Below, piece by piece: positions 9,599 to 18,403 of a stretch of DNA of 64,000 bases. The DNA lies in contig NZ_JBBPCL010000001.1 in the NCBI RefSeq assembly GCF_038039215.1, positions 5,332,001 through 5,396,000 on the forward strand, read 5' to 3'. Source of the stretch: Pseudonocardia sp. T1-2H (GTDB taxonomy: Bacteria > Actinomycetota > Actinomycetes > Mycobacteriales > Pseudonocardiaceae). The notes below the pieces were generated by a model. That model made no database searches, was not told where the DNA came from, and saw nothing but the letters and a program-made list of their open reading frames with translations. A program made the position numbers and the translations under genes. Each line of letters starts with the position of its first letter. Within the stretch, counting starts at the first letter, position 1.

Positions 9599-9663
9599 CC
9601 GCGCCACCTTAGGGGTGCGCCCGGCACGGCCCGTCACCCGGAGGTGGCGCCCGGCCGCCGCGG

Positions 9664-10660
9664 TCAGCGGGGCGCGTTCCGTTCCGCGAGGGCCCGGCCC
9701 GCGGACGCGAGGGCCGTCCGCAGCTCCGGCGGATCGAGCGCCTCGACCTCCCCGCCCAGCCCGGTGAGCTGCCCGGCGGCGACCGCCACGGACTCCACGT
9801 CCACGGTCAGCTCCCGCCACCCGTCGACGTCCGGTGGTCCGGCCCGGGCGATCGCCGCGGTCGCCGCGTCCGGGTCGACAGCGTGCGGGAGGGCGCGCAG
9901 GCCGCGCGGGGAGAGCCGCACGGTCACCTCCTCCCGCAGCATGGACGCGGCGAACCGGGCCGCCGAACCGGCCCACCAGGGCCCGAGGTCGAAGTCGTCG
10001 GGGCGGGCGAAGGTCTCCTGCTCGAGCTCGGCATGCCGGATCCGGGAGGCGCGGTAGGTGCGGATGTCGCCGTCCCGGCCGGACAGCTCGACGCCGGCGA
10101 CGACGTACCAGACGCCGGCCTTCAGGACGAGTCCCAGCGGCGCGACGAGCCGCTCCACCGTCGTCGGGTCCCGATAGCCGCGGGCGTAGTGGATCCGGGC
10201 CCGTCGCTGCTCCCAGACGCCCTGGGCGAGCGTCGCGAGCTGCGTGACCTCGGCGGGCGCGTGGAACCAGCCGGGGGCGTCGAGCAGCACCCGTTCGGAG
10301 ACGACGCGGGCGTGCTCGCGCAGCCCCTCCGGCAGCGTGGCCAGCACCTTCGCCTGCGCCGCGACCAGCGCCGAGCTCGATGCCGAGCTCCGCGAGCACA
10401 TGCGGCGCGCCCATCGCCAGCATCGCCGCCGCCTCGGAACCGGTGAGGCCGTCGAGCCGGGTGCGCCAGCCGTCGACGAGCCGGATGCCCCCGCCCGGCC
10501 CGGGCTCGGTCCAGACCGGCACCCCGACCTCGATCAGCGCGGCGACGTCCCGGTAGATCGTCCGCTCCGAGACCTCCAGCTCGGCGGCGAGCTGCCCGGC
10601 CGTGGCCGCCCGTCGTCGCTGCAGGACGAAGAGCAGGGCCATCAGGCGGGAGGCGCGCAC
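9664..10660 (-). pseudogene. HTH/WYL-domain transcriptional regulator, frameshifted
   Basis: An N-terminal DeoR-type winged helix-turn-helix ([20 protein letters not shown], about residues 20-45 from the GTG at 10660) is in one frame to about position 10373. The rest, from [10 protein letters not shown] on, is in another frame and contains the WYL-type ligand-binding domain ([13 protein letters not shown]) and the C-terminal WCX-like region. Joining the two frames restores a normal ~330-residue YafY-type regulator. Unlike the other splits in this window, this one is not in a long homopolymer; it lies in the repetitive GAGCTCGGC region at about 10369-10385. It may be a true mutation or a base-call error. 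Regulatory target unknown. Confidence 0.7.
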
Positions 10661-10687
10661 GCAGGCATGATCCCGCAGATCCACCGC

Positions 10688-10852
10688 GACTCGCGCGGCT
10701 TCAGACCCCGACTCGCGCGGCTTCAAATCCCGACTCGCGCGGCTTCAAATCCCGACTCGCGGAGGTTCCGGGATCGCCCGCGAGTCGGGGCAAGAGAACC
10801 CGCGAGTCGCGATCTGGCGCCGCGCGAGTCGGGGGCTGGGGCCGCACGAGTC
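10688..10852. repeat. Head-to-head array of 22-bp repeats (4 + 4 units)
   Basis: The core GACTCGCG starts at 10688, 10710, 10732 and 10754, exactly 22 bp apart. The reverse complement CGCGAGTC (last copy CACGAGTC) starts at 10779, 10801, 10823 and 10845, again exactly 22 bp apart. Units 1-3 also share the flanking GCGGCTTCA. The two half-arrays are mirror images about a centre near 10770. They fill the gap between phaC and the WYL regulator, both on the minus strand. Transcription through it would give a long imperfect hairpin. A related six-unit array lies at 26783-26900. No cas genes or spacers are present. Confidence 0.85.
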
Positions 10853-10883
10853 GAGCCTCGGAGCGGGTGGGTCGGGCGGCAGG

Positions 10884-12580
10884 TCAGGCCTGGGCGAGGA
10901 CGTAGGTGCCCGGGGCGTCGCCGAGGGAGGGGTGCTCCTTGCTCCCGGGCGGGCGGGGGCGCGCTTGAGGGGACCCGAGCGCTCCCCGATCCAGCCCGCC
11001 CAGTGCTCCCACCAAGTGCCCTCGTGCCCCGTCGCCTGGTCCCGCCAGGTGGTCGCGTCGATGCCGTGTGGCTCCGGGCCCGTCCAGTACCGGGACTTCG
11101 GGTTCCCCGGCGGGCACACGAGGGTCTGGATGTGCCCGGTGTTCGTGAGCACGAACGTGGAGTCGCCGCCGAGCAGGGTCGCCGAGGCGTAGCAGCCGTT
11201 CCACGGGGTCAGGTGGTCCGTGGTGCCACCGGTGATGTAGGCCTCGACCTTCACCTGCTTGAGGTCGACGGGCGAGCCCAGCACGGTGAGCTCGCCGGGC
11301 CTCGTCATCGAGTTGCGCGCGAACACGTCGAGGAACTGCCGGTGCAGGGCCGCCGGCAGGTTCGTCCCGTCGGCGTTCCAGGCGAGGATGTCGAACGACG
11401 GGGGCTCCTTGCCGAGCAGGTAGTTGTTGACCCAGTAGTTCCACACCAGGTCGTCCGGCCGCATCCAGGTGAACACCGAGGCGAGCGAGCGGGCGTCGAG
11501 GATCCCGACCTGCCGGGACCGGAAGTCCGCGATCCCCACGATGGGCCCGGCCGCCAGCATCCCGATCGGCGCCTCCGCGCCCCAGTCCAGGAGGGTGACG
11601 CCGAAGCTGACGCTGCGCACCCGGTCCTGCCCGGTGTCCGCGAGGTGGTTGAGCACCACCGCCGTGGTGATGCCGCCTGCGCAGAGCCCGAACAGGTTGA
11701 CCTGCTCCGAGCGGGTGATCGCGGAGACGGCGTCGAGCGCGGAGAGGATCGCGCGGCCGTAGGTGTCCAGGTCCCAGTCCCGCTGGACCTTCGTCGGGTT
11801 GCGCCACGAGATCGCGAACGCCTGCTGCCCCTGGGACACCGCGTACTCGATCAACGAGCGGCCGGGGGCGAGGTCCATGAAGTAGTACTTGTTGATCTGC
11901 GGCGGTACCACCACCAGCGGGATCTCCCGGACCTGCGTCGTCGAGGGCTGGTACTGGATCAACTCCAGCACCTCGTCGCGGTAGACGACGGCGCCCGGCG
12001 TCACGGCCAGGTCCTCGCCGACGCGGAACTTCGACCGGTCGACCTGCGTGGGCAGTCCGCCGTTGCGCCGGACGTCGGAGAGGAAGTTGCGCAGCCCGCG
12101 GCGCAGGCTCCCGCCCCCGGTCTCCAGGGCCCGCTTCAGGGCGACCGGGTTGGCGAGGGTGTTGGTGGGCGACAGCGTGGACGTGATCACCGTGGCCAGG
12201 AACTTCGCCCGCTCGCGGTCCCGCCAGTCCGGCAGGTCCGCGGCCGACACGACGTCCCCGACGGCCTGGCACGTGGCCAGGTAGGCCTGCATCAGCCGGT
12301 GGTAGCCCGGGTTCTCGGTCCAGGTGGTGTCGGCGAAGCGGCGGTCCCGCTTGCCGGGCTCGATCTCGGACCGCCCGACGGCCACCCGCCCGAGCTCGCC
12401 GGCGAGACGGCCCGCGGCGCCGGCCACGGACGGCACGTTGCCGACCACCCTCGCCGCCGTGCCGAGCAGGCTGCGCACCCCCTCGAGGGCCTGGGGCTGA
12501 GCCGTCGGCTCCGGCGGCTCCTGCCCGGGTCGCAGCGGTCGTACCCGGGCCGAACTGGTTCCCGAACGCTGCGTGGTCAT
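10884..12580 (-). CDS. phaC: Class I poly(3-hydroxyalkanoate) synthase (apparent frameshift near 3' end)
   Basis: About 566 residues after correction. PhaC polymerises 3-hydroxyacyl-CoA into PHA granules. The lipase-like box is FGLCAGG with the nucleophilic Cys; the Asp and His of the triad are in GGTTDHLTPW and NTGHIQTL. The region PPQINKYYFMDLAPGRS is characteristic. The start is the ATG at 12580 with GAGGTGG upstream. The main frame continues into the repeat array as meaningless sequence. A +1 frame from about position 10944-10959 gives the expected end APGTYVLAQA and stops at 10884, so one base is probably missing in the G/C run there. Thiolase and hydroxybutyryl-CoA dehydrogenase nearby could supply substrate; no phaB is seen. 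Confidence 0.9.
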
Positions 12581-12650
12581 GTGATCCACCTCACTCCACC
12601 CGTTGGGGTGAGTCAAGTCGGAACGGCCTCGTCGCCGTGCTCCTGGCAGG

Positions 12651-13199
12651 GTGACCGGCGTGGAGCACCTCGAAACCGTGTCGACCCGCGAGGTCTACGC
12701 CAACAACTGGATGACGGTCCGCGAGGACGCCATCCGCCGCCCTGACGGCAGCGACGGCGTGTACGGCGTGGTCGACAAGCCGACCTACGCCCTGGTCATC
12801 CCCCGCGACGGGAGCCGCCTGCACCTGGTCGAGCAGTTCCGGTACCCGGTGGGCGAGCGTCGCTGGGAGTTCCCCGCCGGCACCGCCCCCGACCGCGCCG
12901 CCCAGGACCCGGCCGACCTGGCCGTGCGCGAACTCGTCGAGGAGACGGGAATGCAAGCCGGCCGGATGGAGCTGCTGGGCACCCTCGACGTCGCGCCGGG
13001 GATGTCCAGCCAGCGGGGGCACGTCTACCTCGCGACCGAGCTGACCCAGGGCGAGGCACAGCGCGAGCACACCGAGCAGGACATGCGGACGGCGTGGTTC
13101 ACGACCGCCGAGTTCGAGGCGATGGTCCGCGACGGCGAGCTGACGGACGCGCAGACCCTCGCGGCGTACACGCTGCTACGGCTCCACGACCAGCGGTAG
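12651..13199 (+). CDS. Nudix hydrolase (ADP-ribose pyrophosphatase type)
   Basis: 182 residues. The Nudix box spans about residues 80-104 (core RELVEETG), with the AGT/PAGT-type glycine upstream (WEFPAGT) typical of ADP-sugar pyrophosphatases. Such enzymes hydrolyse ADP-ribose or other nucleoside diphosphate sugars with Mg2+. The start is a GTG at 12651. It is divergent from phaC (70 bp apart) and its 3' end overlaps the convergent P450 gene by 24 bp. Confidence 0.88.
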   Translation: MTGVEHLETVSTREVYANNWMTVREDAIRRPDGSDGVYGVVDKPTYALVIPRDGSRLHLVEQFRYPVGERRWEFPAGTAPDRAAQDPADLAVRELVEETGMQAGRMELLGTLDVAPGMSSQRGHVYLATELTQGEAQREHTEQDMRTAWFTTAEFEAMVRDGELTDAQTLAAYTLLRLHDQR

Positions 13200-14411
13200 G
13201 GCGAGGACCCGCCGCATCCCCGGCGACTTCGCCCACTCCAGCTCGCCGGGCTCGACGGCGAGCCTCATGTCCGGGAAGCGCTCGAACAGCGCCCTCAACG
13301 CCACCTCGCCCTCCTGCCGGGCGAGTGCGGCACCGAGGCAGTAGTGCGGCCCGTACCCGAACCCGACGTGCCCCTCCCCGCGCTCCGACCTGCGGGTGAT
13401 GTCCAGCCGGTCCGGGTCGGCATACTCGCGCGGGTCCGAGTTCGCGGAGACCAGCACCGGCTGGATCGCGGACCCCGCCGGGACGGGCACGCCCCCGATC
13501 TCGACGTCCCGGGTCGCGTACCGCGTGGACGCGGACTGCACCGGCCCGATCCGGCGCATCAGCTCGGTGACCGCGCCCGGCCAGAGCCCGGGGTCCGCCC
13601 GGAGGAGCTCGAGCTGGTCCGGGTGGGCGAGCAGCGCGATGACGGCCCGGGAGACCAGGTGCGCGGTCGTCTCGTGCCCGGCGATCACCAGCGAGAGGAC
13701 CATGGTGACCAGCTCGTCGTCGGACAAGCGGTCCCCCTCGGCCTCCTGGACCCGGACGAGCTCGCTCAGCAGGTCGTCCGCGGGCTGCGCACGACGCCGC
13801 GCGATCACGTCCAGGACGTGCTCGACCATCTCCCGCAGCGCCGTCGGGATCCGGGTGGGGTCCATCGAGACCAGCACCCGCCCCCACTCGTGCCAGCCCG
13901 CCCGGTCCGCCTCGGGGATGCCGACCAGCTCGCAGATGACGGTGATCGGCAGCGGGTAGGCGAACGTCTCCACCAGGTCGACGGGCTGCTCGGCGGCCGC
14001 GAGCGCGTCCAGCAGGTTCGCCGTGATCTCCTCGACCCGAGGTCGCAGGTTCGCCACCCGCCGGACGGTGAAGGCCCGCGAGACCAGCTTGCGCAGCCGG
14101 GTGTGGTCCGCGCCGTCGGCGCTGATGATGCTGTCGATCAGGTAGTGCGCGAGGTCCGCCGGCACCCCCATGGCCTCCATGCCCTGCTGCCGGACGTCCA
14201 CCGCGGAGTTCCCCGGTACCGACGCCGGATCGTTGGCGAACGTCTCGGGGTCGCCCAGGACGGCGCGGACGTCCGCGTACCGGGTCACCACCCACACCGG
14301 CGTCCGGCCGAGGAACGTCCCCTGCAGGACGGGCGCCTGCTCGCGCAGCCTCCCGTAGCCCGTGTACGGGTTCGCGAGCATCTCCGGCGACATCAGGTCC
14401 GTGGCGGTCAT
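13176..14411 (-). CDS. Cytochrome P450
   Basis: A 411-residue soluble bacterial P450. The I-helix oxygen motif is AGHETT (about residue 246), ExxR is ELMR (about 289), and the haem loop is FGYGPHYCLG with the axial Cys at 358. It begins 30 bp after the TetR gene stop on the same strand, so regulator and P450 are likely one transcript controlled from the palindrome at 15156-15195. The substrate cannot be predicted. No ferredoxin gene is adjacent, so its electron supply must come from elsewhere. Confidence 0.93.
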   Translation of the reverse strand: MTATDLMSPEMLANPYTGYGRLREQAPVLQGTFLGRTPVWVVTRYADVRAVLGDPETFANDPASVPGNSAVDVRQQGMEAMGVPADLAHYLIDSIISADGADHTRLRKLVSRAFTVRRVANLRPRVEEITANLLDALAAAEQPVDLVETFAYPLPITVICELVGIPEADRAGWHEWGRVLVSMDPTRIPTALREMVEHVLDVIARRRAQPADDLLSELVRVQEAEGDRLSDDELVTMVLSLVIAGHETTAHLVSRAVIALLAHPDQLELLRADPGLWPGAVTELMRRIGPVQSASTRYATRDVEIGGVPVPAGSAIQPVLVSANSDPREYADPDRLDITRRSERGEGHVGFGYGPHYCLGAALARQEGEVALRALFERFPDMRLAVEPGELEWAKSPGMRRVLALPLVVEP

Positions 14412-14441
14412 CGGCGTCTCCCCTCGTCTGCGCGGCCGGGA

Positions 14442-15143
14442 TCACCGGACGCGGCGTTGCCATTCCTCGTCGATGTGGTCGAGCAACGAGCGGTGGAGCG
14501 CGGCGCAGTCCCGGGCGATCTCGACGTCCGGTGCGGCGCCCGGGATCTCCAGCGCGGAGGCGAGCGCGTGCTCCAGCAGGTCCGCGCGCCGGCCCGGATC
14601 GGCCGGCCCCGGCGCCGTCGCCATGCCGTCGAGGAAGAAGAAGCCCGTCGTGACGGCACTGAAGACGTGCATCTGCTCGTCGACCGTCAGGTCCGTGCGC
14701 ATCAGCCCGGCGTCGCGCAGCAGGGTGAACCAGCGCCGGCCGACCTCGACCCGCCGGGTGCCGATATCGCCGAGCGTGTCTGCCGCCTCGTGCGCGAGCC
14801 GGCCGAGGATCTCCGGGTCCCCGAGGTAGAGCGGCCGCACGACCGGGTCCTCGACGAGCTCGCGGTAGAGGGACCGGACGGACCGGCCGGGCAGCGCCTC
14901 CGCGGGGTCCCGCTCCATCCGCTCGGCCATCCGCGCGACGACGGCGTGGTGGCTGCGCAGCAGGACGGTCAGGAACAGCGCGTCCTTGGTGCGGAAGTGC
15001 AGGTAGACGGTGCCCTTGCCGATCCCGGCGTGCTTCGCGACGTCCTCGATGGTCACCCGCCGGTACCCCCAGCGGACGAGCAGCTCCGCGGCCGAGTCGA
15101 GCACGCGCTCGACCCGCGTGGCGGGCTGTTCGGGTGCGGCCAC
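14442..15143 (-). CDS. TetR-family transcriptional regulator
   Basis: 233 residues. The N-terminal DNA-binding domain spans about residues 12-58, with recognition helix region GIGKGTVYLHFRTKDALF. The C-terminal ~170 residues form the variable ligand-binding domain. The gene is first in a presumed operon with the P450 and is divergent from the enoyl-CoA hydratase. A perfect 15-bp inverted repeat starts 13 bp upstream of its start codon and is the likely operator, giving autorepression and control of the divergent gene. The ligand is probably a P450 or acyl-CoA related small molecule (inference). Confidence 0.92.
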   Translation of the reverse strand: MAAPEQPATRVERVLDSAAELLVRWGYRRVTIEDVAKHAGIGKGTVYLHFRTKDALFLTVLLRSHHAVVARMAERMERDPAEALPGRSVRSLYRELVEDPVVRPLYLGDPEILGRLAHEAADTLGDIGTRRVEVGRRWFTLLRDAGLMRTDLTVDEQMHVFSAVTTGFFFLDGMATAPGPADPGRRADLLEHALASALEIPGAAPDVEIARDCAALHRSLLDHIDEEWQRRVR

Positions 15144-15155
15144 CGAGACCCCCTC

Positions 15156-15195
15156 TGACGTCGTGACCAGGAACGCTCATCTGGTCACGACGTCA
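15156..15195. promoter_or_regulatory. Perfect 15-bp inverted repeat, probable TetR operator
   Basis: The arm TGACGTCGTGACCAG (15156-15170) and its exact reverse complement (15181-15195) flank a 10-bp spacer. It sits between the divergent TetR gene (start 15143) and enoyl-CoA hydratase gene (start 15238). Each arm contains a smaller TGACGTCGTGA pseudo-palindrome, so it could bind two dimers. The position over both promoters fits an operator; a plain RNA hairpin in a 5' leader is the alternative. Confidence 0.8.
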
Positions 15196-15237
15196 CGCTA
15201 GCCCTCGATCATGAGGCCGTCCAGCTACCGTGACCGC

Positions 15238-16011
15238 ATGGCGGACTACGAACACCTGCTGGTGAAGCAGGACGGGGACACGATCCGGATCACGATGAAC
15301 CGGCCCGAGCGGCGCAACGCCCTGTCCGAGCCGCACCTGCGCGAGCTGCTGGCCGCGTTCGAGGACGCGGGCCGCAGCGACGCGACGGGCATCGTCCTGG
15401 GTGCCGAGGGCAAGGCCTTCTCCGCGGGGCACGACTTCGCGGACGTCGCCTCGCGGGACCTCGCCGGGGTGCGTGACCTGCTGAAGCTGTGCACGAAGGT
15501 CATGGCGACCATCCAGGAGGTGCCGCAGGTCGTCATCGCCCGCGTCCAGGCGATCGCGACGGCGGCCGGGTGCCAGCTCGTCGCCACCTGCGACCTCGCC
15601 GTCGCCGCCGAGTCCGCAGCGTTCGCGCTGCCCGGCGGCAAGGGTGGCTGGTTCTGCCACACGCCCGCGGTTCCGGTGGCGCGCAACGTCGGCCGCAAGC
15701 GGCTGATGGAGCTCGCGCTCACCGGCGACCCGGTCGACGCGCGCACCGCGGCCGAGTGGGGCCTGGTCAACTACGCCGTCCCAGACGCCGAGCTGGACGC
15801 GAGGACGGACGAGCTGCTGGCCCGGGCGACCCGCGGCAGCCGGTTCGGCAAGGGCGTGGGGAAACAGACGCTGTACTCCCAGCTCGACCGGCCGGAGGCG
15901 GACGCGTACGCCGTCGCCGTCGAGGTGATGGCGTCGATGTCGCAGTCCCCCGGCGCCAAGGAGGGCATGGCGTCCTTCCTCGAGAAGCGCCCCGCCGTGT
16001 GGCCCGACTAG
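15238..16011 (+). CDS. Enoyl-CoA hydratase/isomerase family protein
   Basis: 257 residues from the ATG at 15238; an in-frame ATG at 15211 would add nine residues, but homologous proteins begin near MADYEHLL. Crotonase-fold signatures: NRPERRNALS, the first oxyanion-hole segment SAGHDF (about residue 62) and the second around LPGGKGGWFCHT (about residue 125). The classical hydratase glutamate pair is not obvious, so it could be an isomerase or other crotonase-family enzyme. It is probably controlled together with the divergent TetR/P450 operon. Confidence 0.88.
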   Translation: MADYEHLLVKQDGDTIRITMNRPERRNALSEPHLRELLAAFEDAGRSDATGIVLGAEGKAFSAGHDFADVASRDLAGVRDLLKLCTKVMATIQEVPQVVIARVQAIATAAGCQLVATCDLAVAAESAAFALPGGKGGWFCHTPAVPVARNVGRKRLMELALTGDPVDARTAAEWGLVNYAVPDAELDARTDELLARATRGSRFGKGVGKQTLYSQLDRPEADAYAVAVEVMASMSQSPGAKEGMASFLEKRPAVWPD

Positions 16012-16034
16012 GACCCCCTAGGGTCGATCGCGTC

Positions 16035-16916
16035 ATGATCGTGCTCAACCGGAGACACCTGTTCGCGCTCGCCGGCGCGGGCCTCGCCGGTGCGGCGACG
16101 GCCGGCTGCGGCTCCCGGTCCGCGTCCGCGCTGCAACGGGGCCGGGAGGACGGCGTGCTGCGCGTCGGGCTCGCCGGCGAGCGGCCCTACGGCTACTCCG
16201 CGCCGGACGGCACGGTCACCGGCGAGCAGCCGGAGGTCGCCCGCGCCGTGCTGGCGAAGCTGGGCATCGGCGGGATCGAGGCCGTGCAGGTCGGCTTCGA
16301 CGGGCTGATCAGCGGCCTGCAGCAGGGCCAGTTCGACGTCATCGCCGCGGGCATGACGATCACCCCCGGCCGGTGTGGACAGGTCGCGTTCTCCCGCCCG
16401 GACTTCCTCGCGCCGCCGGCGTTCCTCGTGCCGGACGGGAACCCGCGCGGCATCCGGACGTTCGAGGGCGTGCACCGGGCGCGGCTGCGGCTCGGCGTGC
16501 TGCGCGGCTCGGCCGAGGAGGAGTACGCCTCCGCCGCGGGTGTCGCCGCGGAGAACGTCACCGCCTTCGACGGGCAGAGCGAGCTGTTCCGCGCGGTCGC
16601 CACGGGCAAGGTGGACGCCGGCGCGCTGACCCGCATCTCCCTGCTCGACGAGCTCTCCCGCAACCCGGGGTCGGGCCTGACGGTGACCCCGGGCGTCACC
16701 GCGCTGGTGAACGGCGCCCGTGTCGTCCCGGCCGGGGCGTTCGCGTTCGCCCGGACCGAGACGGACCTGCGCGACGCGTTCGACGCCGCCCTGGCCGAGC
16801 TGCACTCGTCCGGCGAGTGGGAGAAGCTCACCGCGCCCTTCGGCTTCACCTCGGACAACCTCCCACCGAGGGACCTCACCACCCGGGCGGTCTGCTCCGG
16901 CACCGCCACCCTCTGA
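16035..16916 (+). CDS. Ectoine-type ABC transporter substrate-binding protein (second EhuB-like copy)
   Basis: A 293-residue periplasmic-binding-protein-type 3 lipoprotein. The N-terminus has a twin-arginine-like RRHLFALAGAGLAGAA followed by a lipobox-like ATAGC. The family signature IAAGMTITPGRCGQVAFS matches EhuB ectoine/hydroxyectoine binding proteins. It is very similar in layout to the EhuB encoded at 19145-20055 but lies on the opposite strand, convergent with ehuA. It may give the transporter a second substrate or be an independently expressed spare. The stop codon lies in the stem of the shared terminator. Confidence 0.88.
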   Translation: MIVLNRRHLFALAGAGLAGAATAGCGSRSASALQRGREDGVLRVGLAGERPYGYSAPDGTVTGEQPEVARAVLAKLGIGGIEAVQVGFDGLISGLQQGQFDVIAAGMTITPGRCGQVAFSRPDFLAPPAFLVPDGNPRGIRTFEGVHRARLRLGVLRGSAEEEYASAAGVAAENVTAFDGQSELFRAVATGKVDAGALTRISLLDELSRNPGSGLTVTPGVTALVNGARVVPAGAFAFARTETDLRDAFDAALAELHSSGEWEKLTAPFGFTSDNLPPRDLTTRAVCSGTATL

Positions 16917-16970
16917 CCCTCGTGCGCGGAAAACGTCGCCGGAACAACGTTATCCGCGCAGAGGGGTCAG
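16913..16970. terminator. Bidirectional hairpin terminator containing both stop codons
   Basis: A long imperfect inverted repeat: CTGACCCT..TGCGCGGA on the left pairs with TCCGCGCA..AGGGGTCAG on the right, with an inner AACGT/ACGTT pair. The TGA of the plus-strand binding protein (16914-16916) and the TGA of minus-strand ehuA (16967-16969) are both inside the outer stem. Confidence 0.75.
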
Positions 16971-17727
16971 TGGTTCAGCACGGCCTGCAGGAAGTCCTGG
17001 GTGCGCCGGTGGTCCGGGTCGCTGAAGATCTTCTCCGGCGGAGCGTCCTCGAGCACCCGGCCGCCGTCGAACATCATCACCCGGTCCGAGAAGTCCCGGG
17101 CGAAGCCCATCTCGTGCGTCACGCACAGGATGGTGATGTCCGTGCTCTCCCCGATGTCCCGCAACAGCTTCAGCACCCCCGCGACGAGCTCGGGATCCAG
17201 CGCGGACGTCACCTCGTCGAGCAGCAGGACGTCCGGCCGCATCGCCAGGGCGCGCGCGATCGCGACCCGCTGCTGCTGACCGCCCGAGAGCTGGGTGGGG
17301 TGCGCGTCGATCTTCTCCCCGAGGCCGACGAGGTCCAGCAGGTCCTGGGCCCGCGCGTTCGCCTCGTCCTTCGAGAGACCGAGCACGCGGGTCGGCGCCT
17401 CGATCAGGTTGCCCCGCACGGTCATGTTCGGGAACAGGTTGAACTGCTGGAACACCATGCCGATCCGCATGCGCACGTCCCGGCAGTACTTCTCGTCCGA
17501 CGGGACGAGCTTGCCCCCTTCACCATGTGCGAGAGGTACCGCCCGGCGACGGAGATCGTCCCGGAGTTCACCTTCTCCAGGGTCATGAGCAGCCGCAGGA
17601 TCGTCGTCTTGCCGGAGCCGGAGGGCCCGATCAGCGTGACGTGCTCGCCGGGGGCCACGTCGAAGCTCAGCTCGCGGAGGACGACGTTGTCCCCGAACCG
17701 CTTCTCGACGGCGTCGAACGTGATCAT
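16967..17727 (-). CDS. ehuA: Ectoine/hydroxyectoine ABC transporter ATP-binding protein EhuA (apparent frameshift)
   Basis: The ATPase of the Ehu importer. Walker A (GPSGSGKTT, about residue 36) is in the upstream frame. The Q-loop (FQQFNLFP), signature LSGGQQQR, Walker B LLLDEVTSALDP and H-loop CVTHEMGF are in the downstream frame. The frames meet at a run of five C (plus strand) at 17514-17518; one more base restores the family-typical HMVKGGKLVPSDEKYCRDVR. This is most simply a homopolymer miscall. The start is the ATG at 17727, 4 bp after the ehuD stop. Confidence 0.9.
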
Positions 17728-17731
17728 GGGG

Positions 17732-18403
17732 TCAGCGGACGGCGGCACGGCGCTCCAATCTCCGGACCAGCATCGAGGCCGGATAGCTCAGGACGAGGAA
17801 CAGCACGCCGGCGATCGTGTACGGCTCGGTGAACCGGAAGGTCTCCGAGCCGAGCTCGCGGCCCGCGTTGACCACCTCCACGACGCCGATCGCCAGCAGC
17901 AGCGGGACCTCCTTGAACATCGAGATCGCGTAGTTGCCCAGCGCCGGCAGCACCCGCGGGATCGCCTGCGGCAGGATCACCCCGGTCCACACCCGGGAAC
18001 GGGGCAGGCTCAGCGCCGTCGCGGCCTCCCACTGTCCCTTCGGGACCGCGTCGATACCCGCCCGGTAGACCTCCGACGTGTAGGTCGCGTAGTGCACGCC
18101 GAGTGCGGTCACCCCGACGACGAAGGCGCTGAGCGTCAGCCCGAACTGCGGCAGCACGAAGAACAGGAAGAAGATCTGGACCAGCAGCGGGGTCGAGCGG
18201 ATGACCTCCACCAGCGCCCACAGCACCTGGTCGACGACCGGGATCCGGGCCCGCCGGAGGACCGCGATCACCAGCCCCAGCACGAACGCGACGATCGAGC
18301 CGAGCACCGTGATCTCGATCGTCGTCACCAGCGCCCTGAGCAGGTCCGGAAGGATCGAGAACGCGTAGTCCCAGTCCCAGAGTGGTGCCGACCCGGTCGC
18401 CAT
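17732..18403 (-). CDS. ehuD: Ectoine/hydroxyectoine ABC transporter permease EhuD
   Basis: A 223-residue membrane protein with about five transmembrane helices of the HisMQ/GltJK family. The cytoplasmic EAA loop is EAATALSLPRSRVWTGVILPQ (around residue 127). It begins with an ATG that overlaps the ehuC stop (ATGA), so the two permeases are translationally coupled. With EhuC it forms the membrane channel through which EhuB-bound ectoines enter. Confidence 0.9.
   Translation of the reverse strand: MATGSAPLWDWDYAFSILPDLLRALVTTIEITVLGSIVAFVLGLVIAVLRRARIPVVDQVLWALVEVIRSTPLLVQIFFLFFVLPQFGLTLSAFVVGVTALGVHYATYTSEVYRAGIDAVPKGQWEAATALSLPRSRVWTGVILPQAIPRVLPALGNYAISMFKEVPLLLAIGVVEVVNAGRELGSETFRFTEPYTIAGVLFLVLSYPASMLVRRLERRAAVR

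Noticed and set aside
10745..10883. PhaC C-terminus read through to 10745
   Set aside because: The tail encoded by that frame is a translation of the repeat array; the other frame gives the expected APGTYVLAQA ending at 10884.
14442..16011. P450/TetR/enoyl-CoA hydratase as part of a biosynthetic gene cluster
   Set aside because: No synthase, tailoring set or exporter surrounds them; phaC and the Ehu transporter flank the region.
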